In this document: positions 9,577-18,236 of the stretch, one piece after another | Layout: the number at the start of each line of letters is the position of its first letter | How positions within the stretch are numbered: position 1 is the first letter of the stretch | From: Microbulbifer elongatus | GTDB lineage: Bacteria > Pseudomonadota > Gammaproteobacteria > Pseudomonadales > Cellvibrionaceae | Assembly (NCBI RefSeq): GCF_020524885.1 | Contig: NZ_JAIVKJ010000002.1 | Location: 744,001 to 808,000 of the forward strand | Direction of reading: 5' to 3' | DNA: 64,000 nt | Translations under genes and position numbers: made by a program | The notes under the pieces: model-generated | What the model was told of the DNA's origin: nothing | The model's database searches: none | Seen by the model: only the letters and a program-made list of their open reading frames with translations

Positions 9577-10718
9577 TCTTTCAGTAATTCGCGGGAAATA
9601 ATCAGTTTCATGATTTCATTTGTTCCCGCGTAAATCCGCTGCACCCGCGCATCGGCCCAGGCGCGGGCGATGGGATATTCCCACATATAACCGAAGCCAC
9701 CATGCAGCTGCATGCACTCATCTAACAGTTTGCACTGGAAGTCGGTGGCGAGAAGCTTGGCTTTGGCAGCAGTGGAGACGTCGAGCTTCTCTTCGTAGTG
9801 CAGCTCCAGGCAGCGGTCGATAAACACGCGCAGCGCGGTGAGTTCGCTGTCCAGCTCGGCAAGTTTGAACTGGGTATTCTGGAAGGCAGCGATGGGCTTG
9901 CCGAAGGCTTTGCGCTCGCGAACGTAGTCGATGGTCCAGCCCATTGCCGCTTCACAGTTGGCGATGGCGTTTAATGCAACGCTTAAGCGCTCCTGGGGCA
10001 GCTCCTGCATCAGGTATATGAAACCCTGGCCCTCGCCGCCGAGCAGGTTCTCAACCGGCACTTTGACATCATCGAAAAACAGCTCGGACGTGTCCTGGGC
10101 CTTCATGCCCACTTTCTCCAGGTTGGTGCCTTTCTTGAATCCCGGGCTGTCAGATTCCACCAGCAACAGGCTGACACCTGCGGCACCCGCAGAGGCATCG
10201 GTCTTTGCCACCACCACCACCAGATCGGCGTGCTGGCCGTTAGTGATAAAGGTTTTGGAGCCGTTGAGCAGGTAGTGGTCGCCATCTTTTACCGCGGTGG
10301 TGCGTACACCCTGCAGGTCTGAGCCAGCACCGGGCTCGGTCATGGCGATGGCGGTGACGATATCGCCACTGATGCAACCGGGCAGGAATTTCTGTTTCTG
10401 CTCTTCGGTGCCGTAATTGACGATGTAGGGTACGGCGATATCCGAGTGCAGCCCCCAGCCAATACCGGTCAGTCCCTGTCGGGAAATCTCTTCATCAACG
10501 ATGGCGTTGTAGCCGAAGTCCAGCTCCAGCCCGCCGTAGGCCTCTGGGACCTGCGGGCACAAAAAGCCCATGGCTCCTGCCTTGCGCCAGAGTTCGCGGT
10601 CGACCTGCCCGTCTTTTTCCCACTGGTGGTGGTAGGGCGCGGCTTCGGTCTCGAGGAATTTACGCACGCTGTCGCGAAACTGTTCGTGCTCGGTGCTGAA
10701 GACGGTTCTCGGGATCAT
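9573..10718 (-). CDS. Acyl-CoA dehydrogenase (long-chain type)
   Basis: A 381-aa FAD-dependent acyl-CoA dehydrogenase that introduces the trans-2 double bond in beta-oxidation. Family motifs: [46 protein letters not shown] and the C-terminal [20 protein letters not shown]. The position of the usual C-terminal catalytic Glu is Ala (YAGTNEI); instead Glu256 in [10 protein letters not shown] aligns with the helix-G catalytic Glu of long-chain and isovaleryl-CoA dehydrogenases, so a long- or branched-chain substrate is likely. ATG 10718 is preferred: the family N-terminus [18 protein letters not shown] begins there, and longer in-frame starts add an atypical basic 38-residue extension. First gene of the chain with DUF2256 and the cryptochrome. 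Confidence 0.92.
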   Translation of the reverse strand: MIPRTVFSTEHEQFRDSVRKFLETEAAPYHHQWEKDGQVDRELWRKAGAMGFLCPQVPEAYGGLELDFGYNAIVDEEISRQGLTGIGWGLHSDIAVPYIVNYGTEEQKQKFLPGCISGDIVTAIAMTEPGAGSDLQGVRTTAVKDGDHYLLNGSKTFITNGQHADLVVVVAKTDASAGAAGVSLLLVESDSPGFKKGTNLEKVGMKAQDTSELFFDDVKVPVENLLGGEGQGFIYLMQELPQERLSVALNAIANCEAAMGWTIDYVRERKAFGKPIAAFQNTQFKLAELDSELTALRVFIDRCLELHYEEKLDVSTAAKAKLLATDFQCKLLDECMQLHGGFGYMWEYPIARAWADARVQRIYAGTNEIMKLIISRELLKE

Positions 10719-11012
10719 GGTGCTGTGCCTATCTCGTGTTGCTGTCTTATTGCTATTGGCCCATTCGTTGCGCCGGCGGCGCTTGTGGAATGTCCGGTAT
10801 GAATAAATTAGCGCATGTATGGCGCGGCACAATGGCCTTTCGCGCCAAGACGCAGGACTGTACGCATTAAGAATCCTGATTTGTTAGCACCTGCTTATTC
10901 TTAAACGACCTAACTTGAGGATTTTGGTGCCGTACACTGTTGAGAGTGGTTCCGGCGAACTCCACCACAAACACCGGACAATTGAATCGCTATGCAATCG
11001 CGAGGTACGCAA

Positions 11013-12248
11013 ATGGCTGACAATCTTCTGGAAATGGCGGTACGCCATTTGGGTTCATCGGGTCTCAGTGCGCTGGGTAGCGCATTGGGTCTTGGCGATG
11101 ACAAAAGTGAAGCCGCATTCAACACCGGGGCGGCCTCCGTACTTGCGGGGATGCTGAACAAGGCGGGTAGCGAGAGTGGCCTGGGTGCGCTGCTCAATAT
11201 GGCTACCAAAAGCACCAGCATGGATCTATCGTCACCTGCGGACATTTTCACCAGCCCGGACAAAATGAGCAGCCTGCAGGATGTGGGTGGAAGTATGCTG
11301 GACTCAGTGTTTGGCACCAATCGCAGTGGCGTAGCGAGTGTGATTTCCAGTGCGCTTGGCCTCGACAGCACCAAAAGCGGTTCGCTGTTACGTATCGCGG
11401 CACCGGTAATCATGTCCCTGGTGGGTAAACTGGTGAAAAGCAAGGGGCTGAATATGGAGGGCCTGGCAGCGCTGTTGCTGGGGCAGAAAACCCATATCAA
11501 AGACAAGCTGCCTCCGGGCCTGCTGAAAGAGCTGGGGGCAGATAACCTCGATGAACTCGCGGAGCGCACCGTGGTGGAAACTACCCCACGTCAGGCGGCG
11601 CACGCCGCGCAAACGCCGCCACCGGCAAAGAAAAGTGGGCTCGCCAAATGGCTGTGGCCATTGCTGATCGCGCTCGGTGTGCTGTGGGCGCTGAACATGT
11701 GCGCGAAGAAAGAGAAAATGGAGGATGGCAGCGGTGGTGTGGTGATGGAGCAGGATCAGGTGGTCGTGGAGGAGACACCCACCGATCCCAGATTGAATGG
11801 TGGTGCTGTAACGGATCCTAATACCGGCGTGATTTCGGTCCCCGAGGATTTCGGCAAGGCGTTCCGCGATTATCTGGCAAATGCCAACCGCGACCCAAAC
11901 CGTGAGTTTGCGCTCGACATCGAGTTCCCCACCGATGGCAGCATGCCCAATGCGGCGTCGATGCCCGACGTGCAAACTCTGATCAAGATCATGCAGGAGA
12001 ACCCGGGGCTTTCAGTTGCCATCGAGGGTTATACCGATAGCGATGGCGATGCAGTGGACAACCAGAAGTTGTCGGAGGCGCGCGCCATGGGAATACGCGC
12101 TCTGCTGGTCAACTCCGGAGTTGACGAAGGAAGAGTAACAGCCGTCGGTATGGGACCCGCTAATCCGATTGCCGACAACAGTACCGAGGAAGGCAAACAG
12201 AAGAACCGTCGTATCGTGGTGAAAGTGACGTCCTTCGAGCAGCAATAG
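11013..12248 (+). CDS. DUF937 (YidB-like) - transmembrane - OmpA-domain protein
   Basis: A 411-aa protein with three parts. Residues 1-170 are a helical, Gly/Ala/Ser/Leu-rich DUF937/YidB-like region with no signal peptide. Residues 211-230 (AKWLWPLLIALGVLWALNMC) form a single membrane helix flanked by Lys. Residues about 300-411 form an OmpA-like peptidoglycan-binding domain (AIEGYTDSDGDAVDNQKLSEAR ... NRRIVVKV). Topology would put DUF937 in the cytoplasm and OmpA in the periplasm, tethering an inner-membrane protein to the wall. ATG 11013 has CGAGGT 8 nt upstream and is preferred to ATG 10992. A strong bidirectional terminator follows. The 294 bp upstream, between it and the divergent dehydrogenase, show no other gene. 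Confidence 0.85.
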   Translation: MADNLLEMAVRHLGSSGLSALGSALGLGDDKSEAAFNTGAASVLAGMLNKAGSESGLGALLNMATKSTSMDLSSPADIFTSPDKMSSLQDVGGSMLDSVFGTNRSGVASVISSALGLDSTKSGSLLRIAAPVIMSLVGKLVKSKGLNMEGLAALLLGQKTHIKDKLPPGLLKELGADNLDELAERTVVETTPRQAAHAAQTPPPAKKSGLAKWLWPLLIALGVLWALNMCAKKEKMEDGSGGVVMEQDQVVVEETPTDPRLNGGAVTDPNTGVISVPEDFGKAFRDYLANANRDPNREFALDIEFPTDGSMPNAASMPDVQTLIKIMQENPGLSVAIEGYTDSDGDAVDNQKLSEARAMGIRALLVNSGVDEGRVTAVGMGPANPIADNSTEEGKQKNRRIVVKVTSFEQQ

Positions 12249-12262
12249 ACTCGATTGTTAGA

Positions 12263-12304
12263 CCAATAAAAAAACCCGCGGCATGCCGCGGGTTTTTTTA
12301 TTGG
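12263..12304. terminator. Bidirectional intrinsic terminator (42-bp perfect palindrome)
   Basis: Two 21-nt arms pair perfectly around a CATG centre: CCAATAAAAAAACCCGCGG on the left is mirrored on the right. The GC core is flanked by A7 on one side and T7 on the other, so it works for both the OmpA-domain gene (+) and the AraC gene (-), whose stop lies 12 bp beyond. Confidence 0.93.
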
Positions 12305-12316
12305 GAAGTGTGAGGA

Positions 12317-13492
12317 TCAGCCTCGGTATTTATCCCGATATGCGCCGGGGGCAAGACCGGTCCATTTTTTGAAGGCGCGATTAAATGCGCTGGGCTCAGA
12401 AAAGCCCAGGCGCTCGGCAATTTCTGCCACCGGGGTTTCCTGCCCCTTCAGCTGGTACATGGCCATGTCCCGGCGCACGGAATCCTTGATGTCCTGCCAG
12501 CTATTGCCTTCGTCTTTGAGGCGGCGGCGGAGGGTTTGTGGCGAGGTATACAGGCGCTCTGCCACATCGTCCAGTGACAGATTCTCGATGCTGTTGTCTC
12601 CCTGCAGCATGCGGCGGATGCGGCCGGTAAAACTGTTGTCGGACTTGTATTGGGTGAGCAGGCATTCCGGTGCGCGGGCGAGAAATTCACTCAGTTGCTG
12701 TGCATCGCGGGCGAGCGGCAGGTTCAGATAGCGTGTGTTGAAGACCAGGCAGGTTTCCGACTGGTTGAAGTAGTGCCGGCAGGGAAACATATCGTTGTAG
12801 TCTTCGTCGTAATCCGGCGGCGGGAAGGCGAGGTGCACCCGCTCCAGCAAAATGGTGCGGTCGATCATCCAGCTGAAGAAGCGCAGCCAGATCACCGCCA
12901 TGGATTCGACAAAATTCTGGTTGGGTAGCTGCTTGTGATTTTCGTGGTAAAAAATCAGCTGGGCTTCCTCTCCGTTCTCCACCAGTTTGATATGGATATC
13001 GTCGCTCACCATCGCCACAAACCGGCTGGAGCGCAACAGGGCGCGGCGCAGGGTGGGGCAAGTGATGGTGGCGTGGCCCATCATGGCGAAGGTGCCGGGT
13101 AGCCACGGGCGTGCGAGATAGCCGCCGGACTCGTCCCCCAGTTGATCCCATAACAGGCGTAGCAGTCGCGCCAATTGCTCTCGCCCGATGCGCGCGTCGG
13201 GCGCTGTGGTGGTGGCGAGATCGACGCCGGCATTACACAGCAACTGGTCGCAGTCGATGCCGGCAGCGCGGGCACCGGCCAGATGGGCAAATACCGCAGC
13301 GGCGAGAATGCCGGGTGCGGCGATCTCTTTGGCTGGCTGATCCGTGTTCTGTTCGACCTTGGTCTGTAGGAGAGTATCGCTTTCCACAGTCACGCTTCCG
13401 CTGTCCGTTTTTATATCTATCCTGGCCCGGTGCATGTGCGAGCCGGCTTGTGGGGCAAGATTATGCAAAAAGGTGCATAAAAAGTCCCGCAT
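12317..13492 (-). CDS. AraC-family transcriptional regulator
   Basis: A protein of up to 391 aa. The C-terminal 100 residues hold the double helix-turn-helix of AraC regulators (SLDDVAERLYTSPQTLRRRL and PVAEIAERLGFSEPSAFNRA, ending FKKWTGLAPGAYR). The N-terminal 240 residues resemble the arabinose-binding-like sensor domain of the ArgR/OruR-type AraC group (PF12625-like). The ligand is unknown. The start is uncertain: ATG 13492 has an AGAGGA that is too close, and ATG 13435 has no clear SD; the first about 45 residues are not conserved-looking. It is convergent with the OmpA-domain gene and divergent from the winged-helix gene. Confidence 0.88.
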   Translation of the reverse strand: MRDFLCTFLHNLAPQAGSHMHRARIDIKTDSGSVTVESDTLLQTKVEQNTDQPAKEIAAPGILAAAVFAHLAGARAAGIDCDQLLCNAGVDLATTTAPDARIGREQLARLLRLLWDQLGDESGGYLARPWLPGTFAMMGHATITCPTLRRALLRSSRFVAMVSDDIHIKLVENGEEAQLIFYHENHKQLPNQNFVESMAVIWLRFFSWMIDRTILLERVHLAFPPPDYDEDYNDMFPCRHYFNQSETCLVFNTRYLNLPLARDAQQLSEFLARAPECLLTQYKSDNSFTGRIRRMLQGDNSIENLSLDDVAERLYTSPQTLRRRLKDEGNSWQDIKDSVRRDMAMYQLKGQETPVAEIAERLGFSEPSAFNRAFKKWTGLAPGAYRDKYRG

Positions 13493-13625
13493 TCCTCTGC
13501 GCGGATGATTCTGTCTGCCGGCAAGCCGCAGTCGCGCAATTTGGAAAACCGCGCGCTTTATGTGCTACAAATGGGGTGACCCACTATTCACACCCTTCAA
13601 TATTTCTAGAGATCAGGACGACCTT

Positions 13626-13958
13626 ATGAACCAGCAAGCGATCGACCTAAACCCGACCATCTGCCGGCGTTTACTGGTCGCCTACCTGATAGAGCGGCTG
13701 CCGCGCCCTAACAACCCGGCGCTTGAAGAGGTCACTGGCTGGCCGCGCCGCACCATTCAGGATGTAATCGCCAAGGGCTTGCCTGGCCACGGTACTTGCG
13801 TTGAGTTTGTACAGCAGGGCGTGCGCAATAACGACGGTTACTACGCGCTGAAGGACTGGGGTTCTATTGACGGACGCTGGGTGCGCGCACACCTGGCGGA
13901 TATCGCCAGGGTGCTGGAGCTGGCACCGGAGCAGATTCCGGCGCCGGACTCTGATTGA
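13626..13958 (+). CDS. Small winged-helix domain protein (HTH_43-like)
   Basis: A 110-aa soluble protein. The segment RRLLVAYLIERLPRPNNPAL then VTGWPRRTIQDVIAKGL has the shape of a helix-turn-helix in which a repressor-type helix follows PRRT; the C-terminal half (GYYALKDWGSIDGRWV) looks like the wing. It resembles small winged-HTH proteins of PF09904 found in marine gammaproteobacteria, but I recognise it only by pattern. ATG 13626 follows CAGGACGACC. It is monocistronic, between the AraC gene (divergent) and a DUF4168 gene (convergent, 25 bp away). Confidence 0.7.
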   Translation: MNQQAIDLNPTICRRLLVAYLIERLPRPNNPALEEVTGWPRRTIQDVIAKGLPGHGTCVEFVQQGVRNNDGYYALKDWGSIDGRWVRAHLADIARVLELAPEQIPAPDSD

Positions 13959-13983
13959 GCCTGGGGCGCTGGGCGGGGAGGCT

Positions 13984-14328
13984 TTATTCCGTGCTGGCAG
14001 CCTTCTGCAGAATGTCGTTGACCCGCTGTAGCAGCGCGGGATCATTGCGCAGCTGGGTGGCAATACCCTGATATTCCTCTTTGCTCAGGCCGGCACCCTG
14101 TACCGCGGCAAGCATTTTGGACTGGGCTTCCACATTAATGGCTTCAGCGGCGGCGGCATCGGCGGCGGCCTTGAGCTTGGGCGCGTATTCCTGGCTCAGG
14201 GTAACGATGGAGCGATAGGCATCGGCAAATTTGTGTAGTTGAGCTTCGCTCACGGCTGTTTCGGCGAAGGCACTGGAAACGGCGAGAGCCAGAGCGAGTG
14301 CGGCGGAATAGATGGCGGTCGGCTTCAT
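13984..14328 (-). CDS. DUF4168 secreted protein
   Basis: A 114-aa protein with a clear Sec signal peptide (MKPTAIYSAALALALAVSSAFA, cleavage near residue 22) and an alpha-helical mature part rich in Ala, Gln and Glu. The pattern LHKFADAYRSIVTLSQEY ... LSKEEYQGIATQLRNDPAL is that of DUF4168, a family of small periplasmic or secreted proteins of unknown role. ATG 14328 has GAGAGGTG 5 nt upstream, which fixes the start. Its stop faces the winged-helix gene. Confidence 0.8.
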   Translation of the reverse strand: MKPTAIYSAALALALAVSSAFAETAVSEAQLHKFADAYRSIVTLSQEYAPKLKAAADAAAAEAINVEAQSKMLAAVQGAGLSKEEYQGIATQLRNDPALLQRVNDILQKAASTE

Positions 14329-14490
14329 GGAGCACCTCTCGTTATCGAAAAAACGCATCTGTGCGGAGTTGCACGCCCAGCGTTGGAGGAGGGCTACAGG
14401 GCCTTGGTATCGGTTCTTTTGGGAATTCACCGCTGTGGCAAAGCGCTGTCTGCAAAGGGTAGTTGTTATTCCGGGGTGCTTGCGCAAATT

Positions 14491-14512
14491 GCCGCCAGAT
14501 GAGACTGGCGGC
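14491..14512 (-). terminator. Hairpin downstream of the transglycosylase gene
   Basis: GCCGCCAG pairs with CTGGCGGC (8 bp, 6-nt loop), about 30 bp past the stop of the minus-strand transglycosylase gene. On the minus strand it is followed by AATTT, a weak U-tract, so it is a possible but not strong terminator. The rest of the 215-bp gap holds no gene. Confidence 0.5.
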
Positions 14513-14543
14513 GGAAATTTTGCTCCCCGGCGCAGTGAAGCTC

Positions 14544-15167
14544 CTAGAACAGGCCGAGGAACTTTTTACGCTTCTTGAGCGAAGCCTCGCAACGATTCAA
14601 TTGACCCTGGTAGCTTTTTGCCCTCGAGGATACCTTGTGGGCCACATTCTGTAGCCATTTCTTGTTGCGATAGGTGCGACGGTTAAAGCCCCCCTGTCCT
14701 TCGTGGTAGGCGAGGTACAGGTGATAGGTATCGTTGGGTTTGATGCGACACTGGCGCTGACTGGTGTTGTGGTACCAGCCTACAAAGTCGATGGCATCTT
14801 CGAAGTCGTCGCGGTCGCCACCGTAGTTACCGGTGGCGCGCTGGTAGCTTCTCCAGGTCGTTCCCAGTGCCTGTGGATAACCGTAGGCATCGGATGGGCG
14901 CGGGCCCGGGATAATCCACAGGATCTTGGTGCGCGGCGGTTTGGCATCGTGCACGAAGCGGGATTCCTGGTGCAGGGTGGCCATCATGGTGGCGATGGGC
15001 GTGTTCCACTTGCGTGCGGACTTTGCAGCGTCGTGATACCAGTCGTCTTTCTCGCGGAAAATCTCGCAGATATCGTCGGTATTGCTGGGCGGGGTGGTGG
15101 CGCAGCCCGCCGCCAGCAGCGGCAGCGCGAGCAGCGCCAGTTTCAGTTTCTTATTCTTTTGAATCAT
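14544..15167 (-). CDS. Lytic transglycosylase-like lipoprotein
   Basis: A 207-aa lipoprotein: signal sequence KKLKLALLALPLLAAGC with the lipobox Cys at residue 22. The SLT-type catalytic core is visible in TLHQESRF (Glu68), then DAYGYPQALGTTWRSYQRATG and the later conserved WYHNTSQRQCRI and YHLYLAYHEGQGGF. Such proteins cleave the glycan strands of peptidoglycan. The arrangement resembles the small outer-membrane transglycosylases near rpiA in several marine gammaproteobacteria. It lies 18 bp downstream of rpiA on the same strand and may be co-transcribed with it. Confidence 0.85.
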   Translation of the reverse strand: MIQKNKKLKLALLALPLLAAGCATTPPSNTDDICEIFREKDDWYHDAAKSARKWNTPIATMMATLHQESRFVHDAKPPRTKILWIIPGPRPSDAYGYPQALGTTWRSYQRATGNYGGDRDDFEDAIDFVGWYHNTSQRQCRIKPNDTYHLYLAYHEGQGGFNRRTYRNKKWLQNVAHKVSSRAKSYQGQLNRCEASLKKRKKFLGLF

Positions 15168-15185
15168 CAGTGAGTAAACAACTTC

Positions 15186-15875
15186 TCAAATTTTCGACTT
15201 GACCGTCTTTACGCCGTCGGCGGTTCCCAGCAGCAGAATATCAGCGGGGCGCGCGGCGAACAGGCCGTTGGTGACCACCCCGGTAATGTTGTTGATGGCA
15301 TCTTCCAGCTCCAGGGGCTTGGCAATCTGCATATTGTGCACGTCGAGAATGACATTGCCATTGTCGGTGGTCACACCCTCGCGGTAGACGGGGTCACCAC
15401 CGAGCTTGACGATCTCCCGGGCCACATAAGAGCGCGCCATGGGGATAACTTCCACCGGCAGCGGGAAATTGCCCAGTACCGGCACCCATTTGCTATCGTC
15501 GGCAATACAGACAAACTCTTCGGAGCAGGCAGCGACGATTTTCTCGCGCGTCAGCGCCGCGCCACCGCCCTTGATGAGTTGTAGCAGTGGGTTGGTTTCA
15601 TCGGCGCCATCCACATACACGCGGATGCTGTCGACCGCGTTCAGGTCGTAGACCGGGATACCGTGGGACTTGAGGCGCTCGGCGGAAGCTTCCGAGCTGG
15701 CGACAGTGCCGTCGAACAGCCCCTTCTTTTCCGCCAGGAAATCGATGAAATAGTTGGCGGTAGAGCCGGTGCCAACGCCGACAATGGTGTGCGCTTCCAG
15801 CATGGGGGTGATGTATTCCACCGCGGCGCGGGCGACGTCCTGCTTGAGTTGATCCTGATTCATGGGCTCTGTCAT
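15186..15875 (-). CDS. rpiA: Ribose-5-phosphate isomerase A
   Basis: A 229-aa enzyme interconverting ribose-5-phosphate and ribulose-5-phosphate in the pentose phosphate pathway. Signature motifs: [13 protein letters not shown] near residue 33, YVDGADE near residue 88 (catalytic Asp region) and [16 protein letters not shown]. Slightly longer than E. coli RpiA (219 aa) because of the N-terminus; ATG 15863 is an alternative start. Divergent from ilvA with about 150 bp between, an order also seen in Pseudomonas. Confidence 0.95.
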   Translation of the reverse strand: MTEPMNQDQLKQDVARAAVEYITPMLEAHTIVGVGTGSTANYFIDFLAEKKGLFDGTVASSEASAERLKSHGIPVYDLNAVDSIRVYVDGADETNPLLQLIKGGGAALTREKIVAACSEEFVCIADDSKWVPVLGNFPLPVEVIPMARSYVAREIVKLGGDPVYREGVTTDNGNVILDVHNMQIAKPLELEDAINNITGVVTNGLFAARPADILLLGTADGVKTVKSKI

Positions 15876-16024
15876 GGAGGGAAAGCTTCCTTGTGCAATA
15901 TTTGCGGTAAAAATGCCCGTTCGCGAAGATTTTTTCGCGTAAAACCGGCTTTCGTGTGGCTTTGATGCTGTGTAGCGATTAGACTGGCGGGCTCGTTAAC
16001 ATCTACCGGCTGCCGATTTCTGTC

Positions 16025-17584
16025 ATGCCCAAGTCCTATATAAAGCGCATTTTAGACGCGCGCATTTACGATGTCGCCATCGAAACCCCGCTGGAGCCCA
16101 TGCGCCAGCTTTCCCATCGCCTCGGCAACCGTATTCTGCTGAAGCGGGAAGACCTGCAGCCGGTGTTCTCATTCAAGATTCGTGGCGCTTACAACAAACT
16201 GCTGCAGTTGGCGCCTGAGGAACGGGCCAAGGGCGTGATCGCCGCTTCCGCGGGTAACCACGCCCAGGGCCTCGCCCTTGGCGCCCAGCAGCTGGGCGTG
16301 CGCGCCACCATCGTGATGCCGTCGACCACACCTGCGATCAAGGTGAATGCGGTGCGCATGCGCGGCGCGGAAGTGGTTCTGCACGGAGACACCTTTGACG
16401 AGGCCGCTGCCCGCGCCAGGGAGCTGGTAGAAGAGCGCGGCCTGGTATTTATCCACCCCTATGACGATCCCGATGTCATTGCCGGCCAGGGCACGGTGGC
16501 GATGGAGCTGTTGCGCCAGCACCCCGGCAACCTAGATGCGGTATTTATCCCCGTAGGTGGCGGTGGCCTGGCTGCGGGGATGGCGGCCTACATCAAGTAC
16601 GTGCGTCCGGAGATCAAGGTCTACGCGGTAGAGCCGGAAGATGCCGCCTGCCTCAAGCTGGCGATGGCCGAAGGAAATCGCGACGGGCGTCTGCCGCAGG
16701 TGGGCCTGTTTGCCGACGGTGTCGCGGTGGCGCAGATCGGTGAGGAAACCTATCGTGTGCTGCGCGAGACCATCGACGGGGTTATCACGGTAACCACCGA
16801 TGAGATCTGTGCGGCGATCAAGGATATTTTCGAAGATACCCGCTCCATCGCCGAGCCCGCTGGCGCTGTGGGCCTCGCCGGACTGAAGAAGTACGCCGAG
16901 CAGAGCGGTGAGCAGAACCAGGCGCTGGCCACCGTATGCAGTGGTGCGAACACCAATTTCGACCGGCTGCGCTATATCAGCGAGCGAACCGAGATTGGCG
17001 AGAAACGCGAGGCGGTACTGGCTGTCACCATCCCGGAGAAACCGGGCAGCTACCTGCAGTTCTGCCGCGATCTGGGTGATCGCTCCATCACCGAATTCAA
17101 CTATCGCTTTGCTGGCGGCACCGGGCACAACGGCAGCAGCGGCGAGGCGCATATCTTCGTGGGTATGCAGGTGAGTACCGATGCCGATCGTCAGAACCTC
17201 CTGGCCCAGCTCGAAGCTGGTGGCTATCAGGTGACCGACCTGACCGATAACGAGATGGCCAAGCTGCATATCCGTCATCTTGTTGGCGGTCGCGCACAGG
17301 GCATCGAAAACGAGGTGGTCTACCGCTTCGAGTTCCCCGAGCGCCCCGGTGCCCTGCGCAAGTTCCTCGAGCAGCTGGCGGGCCGTTGGAACATTACCCT
17401 GTTCCACTACCGCAATCACGGTGCCGCTTACGGGCGGGTGCTGGTGGGGCTGGAGGTGGCCGAGAACGAGCGCCCGGCGTTGAAAACGCTTCTGGATCAG
17501 CTGCACTACCCGTTCTGGGAGGAAACCGATAATCCGGCTTACCGTTTCTTCCTGTCCCAGGGGCGTAACAGTGGGCAAGGTTAG
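16025..17584 (+). CDS. ilvA: Threonine ammonia-lyase (deaminase), biosynthetic
   Basis: A 519-aa enzyme converting threonine to 2-oxobutanoate, the first committed step of isoleucine synthesis. The PLP lysine is K51 in FSFKIRGAYNKL; the phosphate-binding Gly loop is VGGGGLAAGMA. Two C-terminal ACT-like regulatory domains (about 335-420 and 425-510, with EKPGSYLQFCRDLG and ERPGALRKFLEQLAG) mark the isoleucine-inhibited biosynthetic form rather than the short catabolic form. Another branched-chain gene, ilvD, lies at 54.5 kb. Confidence 0.96.
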   Translation: MPKSYIKRILDARIYDVAIETPLEPMRQLSHRLGNRILLKREDLQPVFSFKIRGAYNKLLQLAPEERAKGVIAASAGNHAQGLALGAQQLGVRATIVMPSTTPAIKVNAVRMRGAEVVLHGDTFDEAAARARELVEERGLVFIHPYDDPDVIAGQGTVAMELLRQHPGNLDAVFIPVGGGGLAAGMAAYIKYVRPEIKVYAVEPEDAACLKLAMAEGNRDGRLPQVGLFADGVAVAQIGEETYRVLRETIDGVITVTTDEICAAIKDIFEDTRSIAEPAGAVGLAGLKKYAEQSGEQNQALATVCSGANTNFDRLRYISERTEIGEKREAVLAVTIPEKPGSYLQFCRDLGDRSITEFNYRFAGGTGHNGSSGEAHIFVGMQVSTDADRQNLLAQLEAGGYQVTDLTDNEMAKLHIRHLVGGRAQGIENEVVYRFEFPERPGALRKFLEQLAGRWNITLFHYRNHGAAYGRVLVGLEVAENERPALKTLLDQLHYPFWEETDNPAYRFFLSQGRNSGQG

Positions 17585-17972
17585 CGGAACTTCGGCGATT
17601 GGCGCCTAAATTGTGCTTTGGTCGTCACTTTTTGCGGTGAGTAGATCACTCGGGGGGATCTGTCGAACTTGCAATTCTCAAAATGTGAGCGTCTTCTCAA
17701 AAAAAAGAGCTTGACGGGTTACTATTTCGCCATCAATCGAGTATCTTTTGACCGGTGATTGGTCCCGATGGGCCAGCTGGAAAGGCAAACTTGGCGGACT
17801 CAATGGTCTCACTGAGCCCCTTAAGAGCCTTGCAATTCTCTCGGAGCTTTCCGTTGGAACTTTCTGGTTGGTTGAGGTCCAAATCGCCACTGGCGGCGAA
17901 GATCGCCAGGAAAAAAGAGATCGAAAACGATCTGATAAAAAACAAGAATTCAATTCTTACAGGATGGTCCCC
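17585..17972. other. 388-bp gap between ilvA and the small protein gene
   Basis: AT-richer than its surroundings and without a convincing gene. Short open frames exist on both strands, including one on the minus strand (17733-17945) that opens with a hydrophobic run, but none has a supporting SD or recognisable motif. A run of eight A bases follows TCTTCTC near 17700. The length would allow a long leader for the small gene that follows. Confidence 0.4.
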
Positions 17973-18113
17973 ATGAAACCCGACGCATTGACACTCGCGG
18001 TAGTTGTCTTTGTTGCGGGCGTACTGCTGAGCAGTTCCGGTCTGACCGAAGTGTTCTCTTCTGATGAAGAAGAAGCGCCGGCAGCCCTGCAGCAGGGAGT
18101 GGTCACTCGCTGA
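17973..18113 (+). CDS. Small acidic single-pass membrane protein, unknown
   Basis: A 46-aa open frame: MKPDALTLAVVVFVAGVLLS gives one membrane helix (or signal anchor), followed by SSGLTEVFSSDEEEAPAALQ, an acidic tail. The ATG at 17973 has AGGA 8 nt upstream, and a strong intrinsic terminator follows 29 bp after the stop, which together support a real, monocistronic gene. I do not recognise the family. Confidence 0.6.
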   Translation: MKPDALTLAVVVFVAGVLLSSSGLTEVFSSDEEEAPAALQQGVVTR

Positions 18114-18142
18114 CCCCTTCGCCCGCTGGCTGACGCCAAATC

Positions 18143-18182
18143 AAAAAAGCCGAGCCCCTGGAAACAGCGGTTCGGCTTTTTT
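18143..18182. terminator. Intrinsic terminator
   Basis: AAAAAAGCCGA pairs with TCGGCTTTTTT, with an inner CTG/CAG pair closing a GAAA loop. Serves the small membrane protein gene on + and, with its A-run on the other side, the cyclo-ligase gene on -. Confidence 0.9.
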
Positions 18183-18236
18183 GTGCCCGCCGGAAAGAGC
18201 TGGCGGGTAGGTCGTGGTGCTAGGTAGGTTTAGGTG

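Noticed and set aside
16532-17578. A 348-codon minus-strand frame opposite ilvA
   Set aside because: Shadow of ilvA; no domain, no SD, and ilvA motifs are unambiguous on the other strand.
17733-17945. Minus-strand frame opening with a hydrophobic run (FFIRSFSISFFLAIFAASGD)
   Set aside because: Signal-like by composition only; no SD, no domain, and it lies in an AT-rich gap where such runs arise by chance.
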